Part shown: positions 26,648 to 34,699 of the stretch, piece by piece
Position numbering within the stretch: the stretch's first letter is position 1
Layout: each line of letters opens with the position of its first letter
Assembly (NCBI GenBank): GCA_041398565.1
Contig: JAWKUN010000003.1
Location: forward strand, 186,001 to 250,000
Direction of reading: 5' to 3'
DNA: 64,000 bases
Origin: DATGPD01 sp041398565
Lineage (GTDB): Bacteria; Planctomycetota; UBA1135; UBA2386
Made by a program: the position numbers and the translations under genes
Notes under the pieces: generated by a model
The model's input: only the letters and a program-made list of their open reading frames with translations
Told to the model about the DNA's origin: nothing
The model's database searches: none

Positions 26648-27193
26648 GCTGCAAGGGCTGCGAATCGTCGCGTCGGGCGCGAATTCGGCGGTGTTGTTCC
26701 GTTGCCACAGAGCTGACCAGGCCACGCCCGAGCAGCCCTGGAAGCTCCAAGCAACAACAGCGCCGGCGGCCCCTCTGGTCGGCGCTGCGCCGACATCAAC
26801 CCTTTGGGTTGCGGCCGCCGGCAGCGCTGAGCTGCAAGGGCTGCGAATCGTCGCGGCGGGCGCGAATTCGGCGGTGTTGTTCCGTTGCCACAGAGCTGAC
26901 CAGGCCACGCCCGAGCAGCCCTGGAAGCTCCAAGCAACAACAGCGCCGGCGGCCCCCTCTGGTCGGCGCTGCGCCGGCATCAACCCTTTGGGTTGCGGCC
27001 GCCGGCCGCGCTGAGCTGCAAGGGCTGCGAATCGTCTCGGCGGGCGCGAATTCGGCCGTGTTGTTCCGTTGCCACAGAGCTGACCAGGCCACGCCCGAGC
27101 AGCCCTGGAAGCTCCAAGCAACAACAGCGCCGGCGGCCCCCTCTGGTCGGCGCTGCGCCGACATCAACCCTTTGGGTTGCGGCCGCCGGCCGC
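26643..27193 (+). repeat. Three tandem 184-bp structured repeats
   Basis: Near-identical units lie at 26643-26825 (183 bp), 26826-27009 (184 bp) and 27010-27193 (184 bp). Each starts GCTGAGCTGCAAGGG. The second half of the unit can fold as a three-way junction. In unit 2, GCCGGCGGCC (26945-26954) pairs with GGCCGCCGGC (26997-27006) and encloses the hairpins GTCGGCG-CTG-CGCCGGC and CAACCC-TTT-GGGTTG. The first half offers GAGCT..CCAGG against CCTGG..AGCTC, bounded by GTTGTT/AACAAC. The unit is not a multiple of three, and open frames through it shift, so it is not coding. Function is unknown. Confidence 0.88.
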
Positions 27194-27198
27194 GCTAG

Positions 27199-27298
27199 GA
27201 GCCCGAGAAGAACTCATGATACGGGCTCTCAGATTGCCCCCGGTGGCCGCATCCGCGGCCACGCAGAGAGTGAGAAACCGATTGTTTCTCACTCTCTG
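27199..27298. terminator. Cluster of three hairpins after the repeat array
   Basis: GAGCCCG/CGGGCTC (27199-27228, 7 bp), GTGGCCGC/GCGGCCAC (27243-27262, 8 bp) and a perfect 15-bp stem (27264-27278 with 27284-27298, loop CGATT). They lie between the converging sulfatase and glycosyltransferase genes. This fits a bidirectional transcription stop, although T tracts are lacking. The last stem abuts the dispersed repeat. Confidence 0.45.
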
Positions 27299-27371
27299 AG
27301 CCGAAGGCTCGCGATCGCGAAGGCGATCGCCAGCAACATGGTCGGAGCGCGTACGCTCGCTTCTCTCTCAC
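27296..27371 (-). repeat. Dispersed repeat element, right inverted copy
   Basis: 27296-27341 is the exact reverse complement of 23745-23790, and weaker similarity continues to about 27371 (matching 23717 onward). Together the two copies bracket the coiled-coil gene, the sulfatase gene and the 184-bp repeats. Confidence 0.8.
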
Positions 27372-27411
27372 TGAGTCGACGTCGTGCGGGCCGCCGATCG
27401 CGCTGCCGACT

Positions 27412-28365
27412 CTACGCCCGCGGCCGTTCCACGTACCACTTCCAGTGGCCGAGCACCATCGGCAGCAGGATCACGCGCGCGTGCAGCGCGTAGGCGATGG
27501 CGTGCGGCCACGAGCCGGCGCGGTACAGGCTGTTCTTGGCGACCCGGAACAGGTCGAGGCCCGCCAGGAGGATGCCGCCGGCGATGGCCCACGGAGTCAC
27601 CAGGATCGCCGTCAGCAGCACCACCATTGCGCCGCCGAGGAGTGCGGCGAAGCGCAGCGTGCGTCCGCTCCACGCCGACACGACGTGGCCGCGGCTGCGG
27701 TAGGAGATCTCCGCCAGCGACCAGCCGACCATGACGTTGCGCCTCCAGTAGGCGCCGAAGGTGTGGATGTCGATGTCGTGCAGCGCCATGAGGTGCGGCA
27801 CCTGCAGCACGGTGAAGCCGTGGCGTCGGATGTCGAGGGCGAGCGCCGGATCCTCGCCGACCCTCAGCTGGTCGTCGTAGCCGCCGGTGGCCTCCAGGCA
27901 GGCGCGCCGCACCAGGACGATGCCGCCGAAGGTCTCGACCGGCCCGTTCGCCGTCGGCCAGTCGAGATCGGCCATGCGGTTGTAGATCGACGCCTCGGGG
28001 TGCATCTCCTTGAAGCGTCCGAACACCGCGCCGACCGCGTCGTCCTGCAGGGCGGCGAGGCCGTGCGGCAGCCAGCCGTCGGCGAGCACGCTGTCGCCGT
28101 CGACGAAGTGGACGAAGTCGGCACCTTCGGCGGCACGCCAGCCGGCGTTGCGCGCCTTCGCCGCGTTGAGCTTCTCGTCCTGCAGGACGATCACTTCGAC
28201 GCCGGGGAAGCCTCTGGCGATCTCGACCGAGCGGTCGGTCGAACGGCTGTCGACGTAGACGATGCGGGCCTCGCCCTGGCGCACCACCGACTCCAGGCAG
28301 CGGGCCAGGTTCTTCTCTTCGTTGCGGCCGATGACCACGAAGGCGACTCGGGGCGTCGTGCTCAC
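27412..28365 (-). CDS. Glycosyltransferase family 2, membrane-associated
   Basis: 317 residues from GTG 28365, which overlaps the stop of the upstream glycosyltransferase gene (GTGA). The GT-A fold begins VAFVVIGRNEEKNLARCLES. The metal/nucleotide-sugar DxD-like motif is VDGD, and the acceptor-site region is GGYDDQLRVGEDPALALDIR. Two hydrophobic segments near the C-terminus (FAALLGGAMVVLLTAILV, AIAGGILLAGLDLF) anchor it to the inner membrane. It is part of the leftward exopolysaccharide operon and adds a sugar to a lipid-linked intermediate. Donor and linkage are unknown. Confidence 0.88.
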   Translation of the reverse strand: MSTTPRVAFVVIGRNEEKNLARCLESVVRQGEARIVYVDSRSTDRSVEIARGFPGVEVIVLQDEKLNAAKARNAGWRAAEGADFVHFVDGDSVLADGWLPHGLAALQDDAVGAVFGRFKEMHPEASIYNRMADLDWPTANGPVETFGGIVLVRRACLEATGGYDDQLRVGEDPALALDIRRHGFTVLQVPHLMALHDIDIHTFGAYWRRNVMVGWSLAEISYRSRGHVVSAWSGRTLRFAALLGGAMVVLLTAILVTPWAIAGGILLAGLDLFRVAKNSLYRAGSWPHAIAYALHARVILLPMVLGHWKWYVERPRA

Positions 28366-29603
28366 CGTACGACCTCCGCGGCGGCCGGCGCCGGCAGCGG
28401 CTTCGGCTCGGCGCCGAACAGGCGCGCCAGGGTGCGCGCCTCGTTGTCGGCCCGGTGCCGCGCCTCGACGGCGCGCCGGCCGGCGTGCCCGCGTCGTTCC
28501 AGCTCGGCGACGTCCGCTTCGAGCACCTGCCGCATCGCCGCGGCGATGGCCGTGACGTCGCCCGGCGTGATGAGCCAGCCGTTGTCGCCGTCGCGCACCA
28601 GCTCGGGGATGCCGGCGATCGACGTGCTGATCACCGGCCGGCCGAGTGCGAACGCCTCCATGATCACCACGGGTAGCCCCTCGCCGAAGCTCGGCAACAC
28701 CAGCGCGCGCGCCAGCGTGAGCTGCCGGCGCACCTCGGTGCCGTCGGCCCAGCCGGTGATGGAGACGACCTCGCCCAGGTCGTGGCGGGCGATCAGGTCC
28801 TCGATGTCCGCGCGCATCTCGCCGTCGCCGACCAGCACCAGTTCGAAGCGCACGCCCTCGGCCAACAGCCGCTGCGCTGCCTGCACCAGCAGCGCCTGCC
28901 CCTTCTGCTCGCACAGGCGGCCGACGCACACCAGGCGACGGCTGGCGGCGGCGATCGGCGGCGGCTCTTGCGCCAGCCATCCCTCGTCGACGGCGCAGCG
29001 TGCGACCTGCACCTTCGGCCAGTCGGCGAACCGCGTCCAGCGGTACAGCTGGCTGCGCGCGAAGCTGGTGATCGCCACGACCGCGTGCGCGTGGTGCACC
29101 TTGGTGCCCAGCGCGATCGCTTCGGGCTTGTCGAACTCCTCCGGCCCGTGCACGGTGAAGCTGAAGCGCGGTCCGCCGAGCGCGTGGCACAGCATGGCCA
29201 CGCTGGTAGGGTTGGTGCCGAAATGGGCGTGCAGGTGGGTGATGCCGTGGCGTGCCAGATCGCGCCGCAGCCACGCCGCCTCGGCCAGGTAGACGAAGTT
29301 GCGCAGGACGCCGCGTTCCGAGCGTCGCCCGAGGCGCCAGGTGGCGGCGACCGCCCGCAGGAAGCGACCGGGACTCCCCACGGCCGTGCACAGCGTCGCC
29401 CACAGCAGGGCCAGACCGCCGTGACGCAGCACCACGTCGGTGCGCGCGGCCTCTGCCTCGTCGCCGGCGTCGACCAGCTCGGCGGCCGGCCGCACGCTGT
29501 AGCGGCGCACCGGCACACCCTGCGCCTCCACGGCCAGGATCTCACGCCTGATGAACGCGTGGCTGACCTTCGGGTACTGGTTGACGAGGTAGGCGAGCTT
29601 CAT
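28362..29603 (-). CDS. Glycosyltransferase family 4 (GT-B fold), WcaL-like
   Basis: 413 residues. The N-terminus MKLAYLVNQYPKVSHAFIRRE is typical of the colanic-acid WcaL/AmsK group. The C-terminal donor domain has LVCVGRLCEQKGQALLVQA and the signature PSFGEGLPVVIMEAFALGRPVIST with the EX7E glutamates. It is a soluble or peripheral cytoplasmic enzyme of exopolysaccharide repeat-unit assembly. It overlaps the downstream GT2 gene and follows the polyprenyl glycosylphosphotransferase gene by 115 bases. Confidence 0.9.
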   Translation of the reverse strand: MKLAYLVNQYPKVSHAFIRREILAVEAQGVPVRRYSVRPAAELVDAGDEAEAARTDVVLRHGGLALLWATLCTAVGSPGRFLRAVAATWRLGRRSERGVLRNFVYLAEAAWLRRDLARHGITHLHAHFGTNPTSVAMLCHALGGPRFSFTVHGPEEFDKPEAIALGTKVHHAHAVVAITSFARSQLYRWTRFADWPKVQVARCAVDEGWLAQEPPPIAAASRRLVCVGRLCEQKGQALLVQAAQRLLAEGVRFELVLVGDGEMRADIEDLIARHDLGEVVSITGWADGTEVRRQLTLARALVLPSFGEGLPVVIMEAFALGRPVISTSIAGIPELVRDGDNGWLITPGDVTAIAAAMRQVLEADVAELERRGHAGRRAVEARHRADNEARTLARLFGAEPKPLPAPAAAEVVR

Positions 29604-29718
29604 GCGCAGCCCTGCCGATCATCGAGAAAACGCAGCGTGCGGCGCCAACCGAACCGGCATTTCGCGGTGGCATGGCCGCGGCGCTGTGTGGCCGTCGCAG
29701 GCCCGTCGCGATCGATGC

Positions 29719-31098
29719 TCAGGCGCCGCCGCCGCGCATCACTTCCTTGAAGGTCCGCGCCATGATCTTCATGTCGAGCGCCAGGTTCCAACCATCGATG
29801 TAGGCGAGGTCCATCTCCATCCACTGGTCGAAGCCGATCGCATTGCGACCCGACACTTGCCACGTGCAGGTGAGGCCAGGGCGCACCGACAGGCGCCGGC
29901 GCTGCCACCAGTCGTACTGCATGACCTCGGAAGGGATCGGCGGGCGCGGACCCACCAAGCTCATGTCGCCCTTCAGCACGTTGAACAGCTGTGGCAGTTC
30001 GTCGAGGCTGTAGCGCCGGAGGAAGCGGCCGACCGGCGTGATGCGCGGGTCCTTCTTCATCTTGAAGACCGGACCGCTCTGCTCGTTCTGGGCCGCCAGT
30101 TGCGCGCGGATGGCCTCGGCGTTCTTGACCATCGAGCGGAACTTGAACATGTGGAACAGGCGGCCGTTGACGCCGACCCGGACCTGCTTGAAGAAGATCG
30201 GCCGCCCGTTGGTGAGCACGATCGCCGCGGCGATGGCCAGCATGATCGGCGCCAGGAGGAGGAGGCCGACCGCCGAGCCGAGGATGTCGATGCCTCGCTT
30301 GACCCAGAGCAGCCGGCGCGAGCCGAAGCCGCCGGCCATGGCGTAGGTCGCGACATCGCCGACGTAGTCGACCGAGCTGCGATCCGCGGGAATGCCGAAG
30401 CAGTCCGGGGCGAGCCGCCACGTCAGGCCGGTGGTCTGACAGAATCGGAGCAGCGACTTGACCTCCGTGGCCCAGACGCCGTCGGTCGGACACACGACGA
30501 TCTCGTCGACCGCGTGCCTCTTCAGGATGTCCTGCAGCTCGGCGGTGGTGCCGAGATGAGTCACACCGGGGATCGGCGGTCGCGTCTCTTCGCCGCTGAA
30601 TGCCAGCTCGCCGAGGATGTTGATGCCGAAGTCGCGGCGCCGGAGGATGCTGGCCGCCATGCGATGGGCGGATTCACCACGCCCGACGAACAGGAACGAG
30701 CGCGTGTTGATGCCGCGCCGGCGCAGGGCGCGGAGCAGCGGGCGCACGAACGTGCGCAGGCCGGCGGTGCCCGCCAATGCCACCCCGAGCAGCCAAGCGA
30801 CCTGCAGCGGCCGGCCCGGCGCGACGAGCGAGTGCGCCACCAGAGCCACGCCGCCCACCAGCAGGACGACTTCGGCGAGCAGCCAGATCTCGGCCAGGAG
30901 GCCGGTCGTGCGGCGCGACAGGTAGAGGCCGACGCGTGACGAGAGCGCCAGCCAGGCAATCCCGGCGGCAGCCAGATCGACGAGCGCCAACGGAACGTCG
31001 AGCACGCCGCGCCCGGCGAGGGCGACGGCGCCTCCCAAGACCAGGAGGTCGAGCGTCAGGACCGTGTTGGCAAAGGCACGGCGGTGTTGCGAAAGCAT
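29719..31098 (-). CDS. Exopolysaccharide polyprenyl glycosylphosphotransferase
   Basis: 459 residues from ATG 31098 (MLSQHRRAFANTVLTLD). The frame upstream is not membrane-like. Four to five membrane segments lead into a Rossmann-like domain (FLFVGRGESAHRMAASIL). A fifth segment (GIDILGSAVGLLLLAPIML) and the sugar-phosphotransferase domain follow, with KFRSMVKNAEA, RRYSLDELPQLFNVLKGDMS, VGPRPP and RPGLTCTWQVSGRN. It starts repeat-unit synthesis by moving a hexose-1-phosphate to undecaprenyl phosphate. It is the first gene of the leftward EPS operon. Confidence 0.93.
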   Translation of the reverse strand: MLSQHRRAFANTVLTLDLLVLGGAVALAGRGVLDVPLALVDLAAAGIAWLALSSRVGLYLSRRTTGLLAEIWLLAEVVLLVGGVALVAHSLVAPGRPLQVAWLLGVALAGTAGLRTFVRPLLRALRRRGINTRSFLFVGRGESAHRMAASILRRRDFGINILGELAFSGEETRPPIPGVTHLGTTAELQDILKRHAVDEIVVCPTDGVWATEVKSLLRFCQTTGLTWRLAPDCFGIPADRSSVDYVGDVATYAMAGGFGSRRLLWVKRGIDILGSAVGLLLLAPIMLAIAAAIVLTNGRPIFFKQVRVGVNGRLFHMFKFRSMVKNAEAIRAQLAAQNEQSGPVFKMKKDPRITPVGRFLRRYSLDELPQLFNVLKGDMSLVGPRPPIPSEVMQYDWWQRRRLSVRPGLTCTWQVSGRNAIGFDQWMEMDLAYIDGWNLALDMKIMARTFKEVMRGGGA

Positions 31099-31790
31099 GG
31101 AACGACGGTGCGACGAGCAGAAGGTGCGGAGCAGAGGTGGGACGCTTGCCGGTTCATCGGCTTCAGCGACAGAGGAACCGTTGTGCTCTCGGCTGGCAAG
31201 CAGCCGCCCCGGGCCGAGAACGCGCGACTCATCCGTGCCTTCGAGGCGCTCGAAAGCGGCGGCGAGACTAGAAAGCGACAACAATGAAGCAAGGGGGTGC
31301 CCGAACTTTTACAGGCACCTCTCATTCGCGACCGGGAAGCGGGCGTCCCGTCTCGGATCAAGACACGCGCCGAGGTTGCTCGCGTACACGGCAAAGTCGT
31401 GTGTTTGCAGGGCACAGTTGCGGTTGGCAGCGTGGAATTGCCGGCAGAGCGCATGACTTCAAACACATCTCCACAAGTTGGCTGGGACGCCTCGAACCGA
31501 GTCGGTGCGCGCGGCGAGGAGTGGTCGGAGACAGTGACGAGAAGGAAACGCGCGTGGACGTCGTCGGCGGTCGCGGAATCTCCGAGTTCCGCGGCGAGGG
31601 CGCGCCCAGAATCGGGTCGCTACCGAGCCCAAAGCTGAGGCGCTGCGCCCACCGCCCGGCTGGAGACTCGTCGAGAGACTCGCCCGCGCCGGGAACGCGT
31701 GGAGGGCTTTTTCAGGCGGTCGGCGGTCCCGCCGTTGCGACCTGCCGCGGCGGTGTCGATGATTCCGCTCCGCCGCGACGCCCTTCCTGC
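31099..31790. other. Divergent intergenic region between two EPS operons
   Basis: 692 bases with lower GC than the rest and no convincing gene. It must carry the promoters for the glycosylphosphotransferase operon (left) and the DegT operon (right). GGTGCC (31296-31301) and GGCACC (31314-31319) form a hairpin with the loop CGAACTTTTACA. No clear -35/-10 pair or sigma-54 box was found. Confidence 0.5.
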
Positions 31791-33017
31791 GTGACCCCAT
31801 CCCACCCCATCCCCGCGCCGGTTCGGCTGCCGTCCGATCGCGACGCCTCCGGACGCGACTTCGGCCGCGAGGAGCTCGAGCAGCTCGAGCGCGTGCTCGC
31901 GTCGGGTGTCCTCAACAGCACGGGCGGGCGCGCGGTGCGCGAGCTCGAGACCGCGTTCGGTGCGGAGTTCGGCCGGCCCACGGTGGCCTGCAGCTCGGGC
32001 ACGGCGGCGGTGCACGCGGCGCTGGCGGCGCTGGGCCTGCAACCCGGCGACGAGGTCGTCACCAGCCCCGTCACCGACATGGGGGCGATCGTTCCGATCG
32101 TGTACGAAGGCGCACTGCCGCGCTTCGCCGACGTCGATCCGCGCACGCTGTCGGTCACCGCCGAGTCGGTGGCGCGGGCGACGACCGCGCGCACGCGCGC
32201 CATCCTCGTCACCCATCTGTTCGGCCGCCCCTGCGACGTGGCGGCGATCGCCAGGCTGGCGCGCGAGCGTGGCCTCGTGCTCATCGAGGACTGCGCACAG
32301 GCGTTCCGCGCCGCGTCCGCGGCGGGGGCAGTCGGCACCTTCGGCACCTTCGCCTGCTTCAGCCTGCAACAGGGCAAGCACATGACCTGCGGCGAGGGCG
32401 GGCTGGTGGTCGCTGCCGATGACGCCGCCGCCGACCGGGTGCGCCGGTTCGTCAACAAGGGTTGGGGCTACGGCGACGCGGCGCCCGATCACGATCGGCC
32501 CGGTCTCAACTACCGCATGTCGGAGCTGCAAGGAGCCGTGGCCCTGGCGCAGTTCGCCAAGCTCGGCAGCGTGGTGGAGCGGCGGCGCCGGTCGGCGGCG
32601 CGCTTCACCGCTGCCTTGGACGGGATCCCGGGCCTCGATCTCATGCGCGAGGCACCGAGCGAGCGCTGCTCGTACTGGCGCTACAACCTGCACGTCGACC
32701 CGGCGATCCACGCCGGCGGGCCCGACGCGCTGGCGGACAAGCTGCGCGCCGCCGGCATCGGCTCGCAGCCCGGCTACGTGCGGCGGCCGGCCTTCGCGTG
32801 CGGCCTGTTCCGCACCTGGCGCACGCACACCGTCTTGCGTCTGGCGGTGCAGGGTGCCGGTCTCGAGCAGGCTCCGTGGGAAGGTCTCGACGCTGCCACC
32901 CATCCGGGCACCTACCGCGGTCTGCAAACCGTCCTGGTGCTGCCGTGGAACGAGGCCTTCGACGAAGGCCACGTCGATGCCCTTGCCGGCGCCGTGCGCG
33001 CGGGGCTCGGTCTCTAG
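31791..33017 (+). CDS. DegT/DnrJ/EryC1/StrS aminotransferase
   Basis: 408 residues from GTG 31791, just before the conserved N-terminus (the earlier part of the frame is not family-like). Landmarks are CSSGTAAVHAALAALGLQPG, VTSPVTDMGAIVPIV, VLIEDCAQAF with the PLP-ring Asp, and the lysine loop QQGKHMTCGEGG. It transfers an amino group from glutamate to a keto sugar nucleotide. The next two genes encode a Gfo/Idh dehydrogenase and a hexapeptide acetyltransferase. That trio matches the 3-amino step of WbpB/E/D- or WlbA/C/B-type routes to N-acetylated amino sugars. The exact sugar is inferred. Confidence 0.88.
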   Translation: MTPSHPIPAPVRLPSDRDASGRDFGREELEQLERVLASGVLNSTGGRAVRELETAFGAEFGRPTVACSSGTAAVHAALAALGLQPGDEVVTSPVTDMGAIVPIVYEGALPRFADVDPRTLSVTAESVARATTARTRAILVTHLFGRPCDVAAIARLARERGLVLIEDCAQAFRAASAAGAVGTFGTFACFSLQQGKHMTCGEGGLVVAADDAAADRVRRFVNKGWGYGDAAPDHDRPGLNYRMSELQGAVALAQFAKLGSVVERRRRSAARFTAALDGIPGLDLMREAPSERCSYWRYNLHVDPAIHAGGPDALADKLRAAGIGSQPGYVRRPAFACGLFRTWRTHTVLRLAVQGAGLEQAPWEGLDAATHPGTYRGLQTVLVLPWNEAFDEGHVDALAGAVRAGLGL

Positions 33018-33023
33018 GCAGCC

Positions 33024-34049
33024 ATGGCCGAGCGCCCGACCTTGCCGTTGCGCGTGGCCTTCATCGGCGCCGGAGCCGTCGCCCGCGAGTACTTCAAGAG
33101 CCTCGCCGAGGTGCGCGAGCTGGAGCTGTGCGCCGTGGTCGACAGCGACGCCGCGGCGCGCGCCGCAGCGGAGCGCGAGTTCGAGGTGCCCGTCTTCGAG
33201 GGCGTGCGCGAACTGCTGGACGACGCCGGCGCTCGGCCGCAGGCGGCGCTGGTGGTGACGCCGCCGGTCGCCCACGAGGAAGCGTGCTTGCCGCTGTTGG
33301 CGGCGGCGGTCCACGTCCTCTGCGAGAAGCCGCTGGCACCCTCGTGGTCGGTGGCGACGCGCATGTTCGCGGCCGCCGCCCGCAACGACACCGTGCTCAT
33401 GATGGCGTCCAAGTTCCGCTACGTGCCGGACGTCGTCGAGGCGCGTCAGATGGTGCGCGAGGGCCGCATCGGCGACGTGGTGCTGTTCGAGAACACCTTC
33501 GGCGCGCCGGTCGACATGACGCGCCGCTGGAACAGCGACCCCAAGGTCAGCGGCGGCGGCGTGCTGATCGACAACGGCGCGCACGCCGTCGACATCGCTC
33601 GGTTCTTCCTCGGGCCGATGATCCGCGTGTTCGCGCACTTCGGCCGCCGCGTGCAGGGGGTGCCGGTGGAGGACTCGGTGACGCTGCAGCTCGAAGCTGC
33701 CGGCGGCAGCGCCGTGACCATCCACCTCTCGTGGTCGGTCGACATCGGCAACGACCACTTCATCTCCGTGTGCGGTTCGCGCGGGACCCTGCAGGTCGGC
33801 TGGACCGGTTCGCGCTATCGCCTGCACGGCCAGCGCCAGTGGACGCAGTTCGGCACCGGCTACGACAAGCGTCAAGCATTCGCGCGGCAGCTTCAGGACT
33901 TCGCTTGGTCGGTCACTCGACCCGAGCACGATGCCATGGTGCGCAGCGACGATGCGCTCGACTCGGTGCGCACCATCGAGGCCGCCTATCGGGCGGCCCG
34001 CGTCGAGCGTTGGATTCCCGTTCAAGGCTACAGCGGCGACTTCCTGTGA
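33024..34049 (+). CDS. Gfo/Idh/MocA family sugar oxidoreductase
   Basis: 341 residues. The NAD(P)-binding Rossmann start is RVAFIGAGAVAREYFKSLAE, and the family motif is LCEKPLAPSW. The substrate domain includes SKFRYVPDVVEARQMV and GGGVLIDNGAHAVDIARF. It starts six bases after the DegT gene and overlaps the acetyltransferase gene by GTGA. In this setting it would oxidise a UDP-sugar at C3 ahead of the DegT transamination, as WbpB/WlbA do. The assignment of substrate is by context. Confidence 0.88.
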   Translation: MAERPTLPLRVAFIGAGAVAREYFKSLAEVRELELCAVVDSDAAARAAAEREFEVPVFEGVRELLDDAGARPQAALVVTPPVAHEEACLPLLAAAVHVLCEKPLAPSWSVATRMFAAAARNDTVLMMASKFRYVPDVVEARQMVREGRIGDVVLFENTFGAPVDMTRRWNSDPKVSGGGVLIDNGAHAVDIARFFLGPMIRVFAHFGRRVQGVPVEDSVTLQLEAAGGSAVTIHLSWSVDIGNDHFISVCGSRGTLQVGWTGSRYRLHGQRQWTQFGTGYDKRQAFARQLQDFAWSVTRPEHDAMVRSDDALDSVRTIEAAYRAARVERWIPVQGYSGDFL

Positions 34050-34699
34050 ACCCAACCACCATCCATGAGACCGCCCTCGTCGAAGAGGGCGTGAGCGTCG
34101 GCGACGGCACCCAGGTCTGGGATCACGTCCACCTCCGCCGCGGTGCACGCATCGGCAGCCGCTGCATCGTCGGCGAGAAGACCTACGTCGCCGGCGACGT
34201 GCGCATCGGCAACTTGGTGAAGGTGAACGCCGGGGTCTACATCTGCGCCGGTGTCGAGATCCACGACGGTGTCATGCTGGCGGCACACGTCGTCTTCACC
34301 AACGACCGTCGCCCCCGCGCCACCGATCCCGACCTCGGCGACCTGCTGCCGTCGGAGCCCGGTCCGTCGACCGAGCGCACCGTCGTGCAGCGCGGCGCGA
34401 CGATCGGTGCCAACGCCACGATCGGCCCGGGTGTGACCATCGGCGCGCACGCCATGGTCGGAATGGGGGCGGTGGTGACCGCTGACGTGCCGGCGTACGG
34501 TTTGGTCTTGGGAAACCCGGCGCGTCTGGTCGGGCTGGTGGCGCGCGACGGAACCCCGGTGCTGCGGATCGATCCGGGCCAGCGTCTGCCGGAGCGGGCG
34601 CGCGTCGTCTGTCCGGACGGCGGATTCCTTCGGGTCGAAGGCCGAGACATCCGATTTGAAGAGTCGGCATGTCTTGGAACCGCGGGATCCGCGAGCTGA
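34046..34699 (+). CDS. Left-handed beta-helix sugar N-acetyltransferase (WbpD/WlbB-like)
   Basis: 217 residues from GTG 34046, overlapping the dehydrogenase stop. Hexapeptide repeats fill most of the protein (VSVGDGTQVWDHVHL, IVGEKTYVAGDVRIGNLVK, IGANATIGPGVTIGAHAMVG). The N-terminus IHETALVEEGVSVGDG and the VFTND loop match the WbpD/WlbB family, which acetylates the 3-amino group of a UDP-sugar using acetyl-CoA. The last 45 residues lie outside the repeats, and the end overlaps the next gene by 31 bases. Confidence 0.88.
   Translation: MNPTTIHETALVEEGVSVGDGTQVWDHVHLRRGARIGSRCIVGEKTYVAGDVRIGNLVKVNAGVYICAGVEIHDGVMLAAHVVFTNDRRPRATDPDLGDLLPSEPGPSTERTVVQRGATIGANATIGPGVTIGAHAMVGMGAVVTADVPAYGLVLGNPARLVGLVARDGTPVLRIDPGQRLPERARVVCPDGGFLRVEGRDIRFEESACLGTAGSAS

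Noticed and set aside
26643..27193. 184-bp repeats as a CRISPR array or as coding repeats
   Set aside because: There are no unique spacers between units, and unit lengths of 183 and 184 shift the frame between copies, so open frames there are artefacts.
23687..27371. Composite transposon with inverted-repeat ends
   Set aside because: No transposase or recombinase gene inside or beside the segment and no target duplication seen; a dispersed repeat is the simpler view.
31284..31790. Upstream extension of the DegT frame
   Set aside because: The 169 codons before GTG 31791 have no similarity to the aminotransferase family, and the conserved N-terminus starts right after the GTG.
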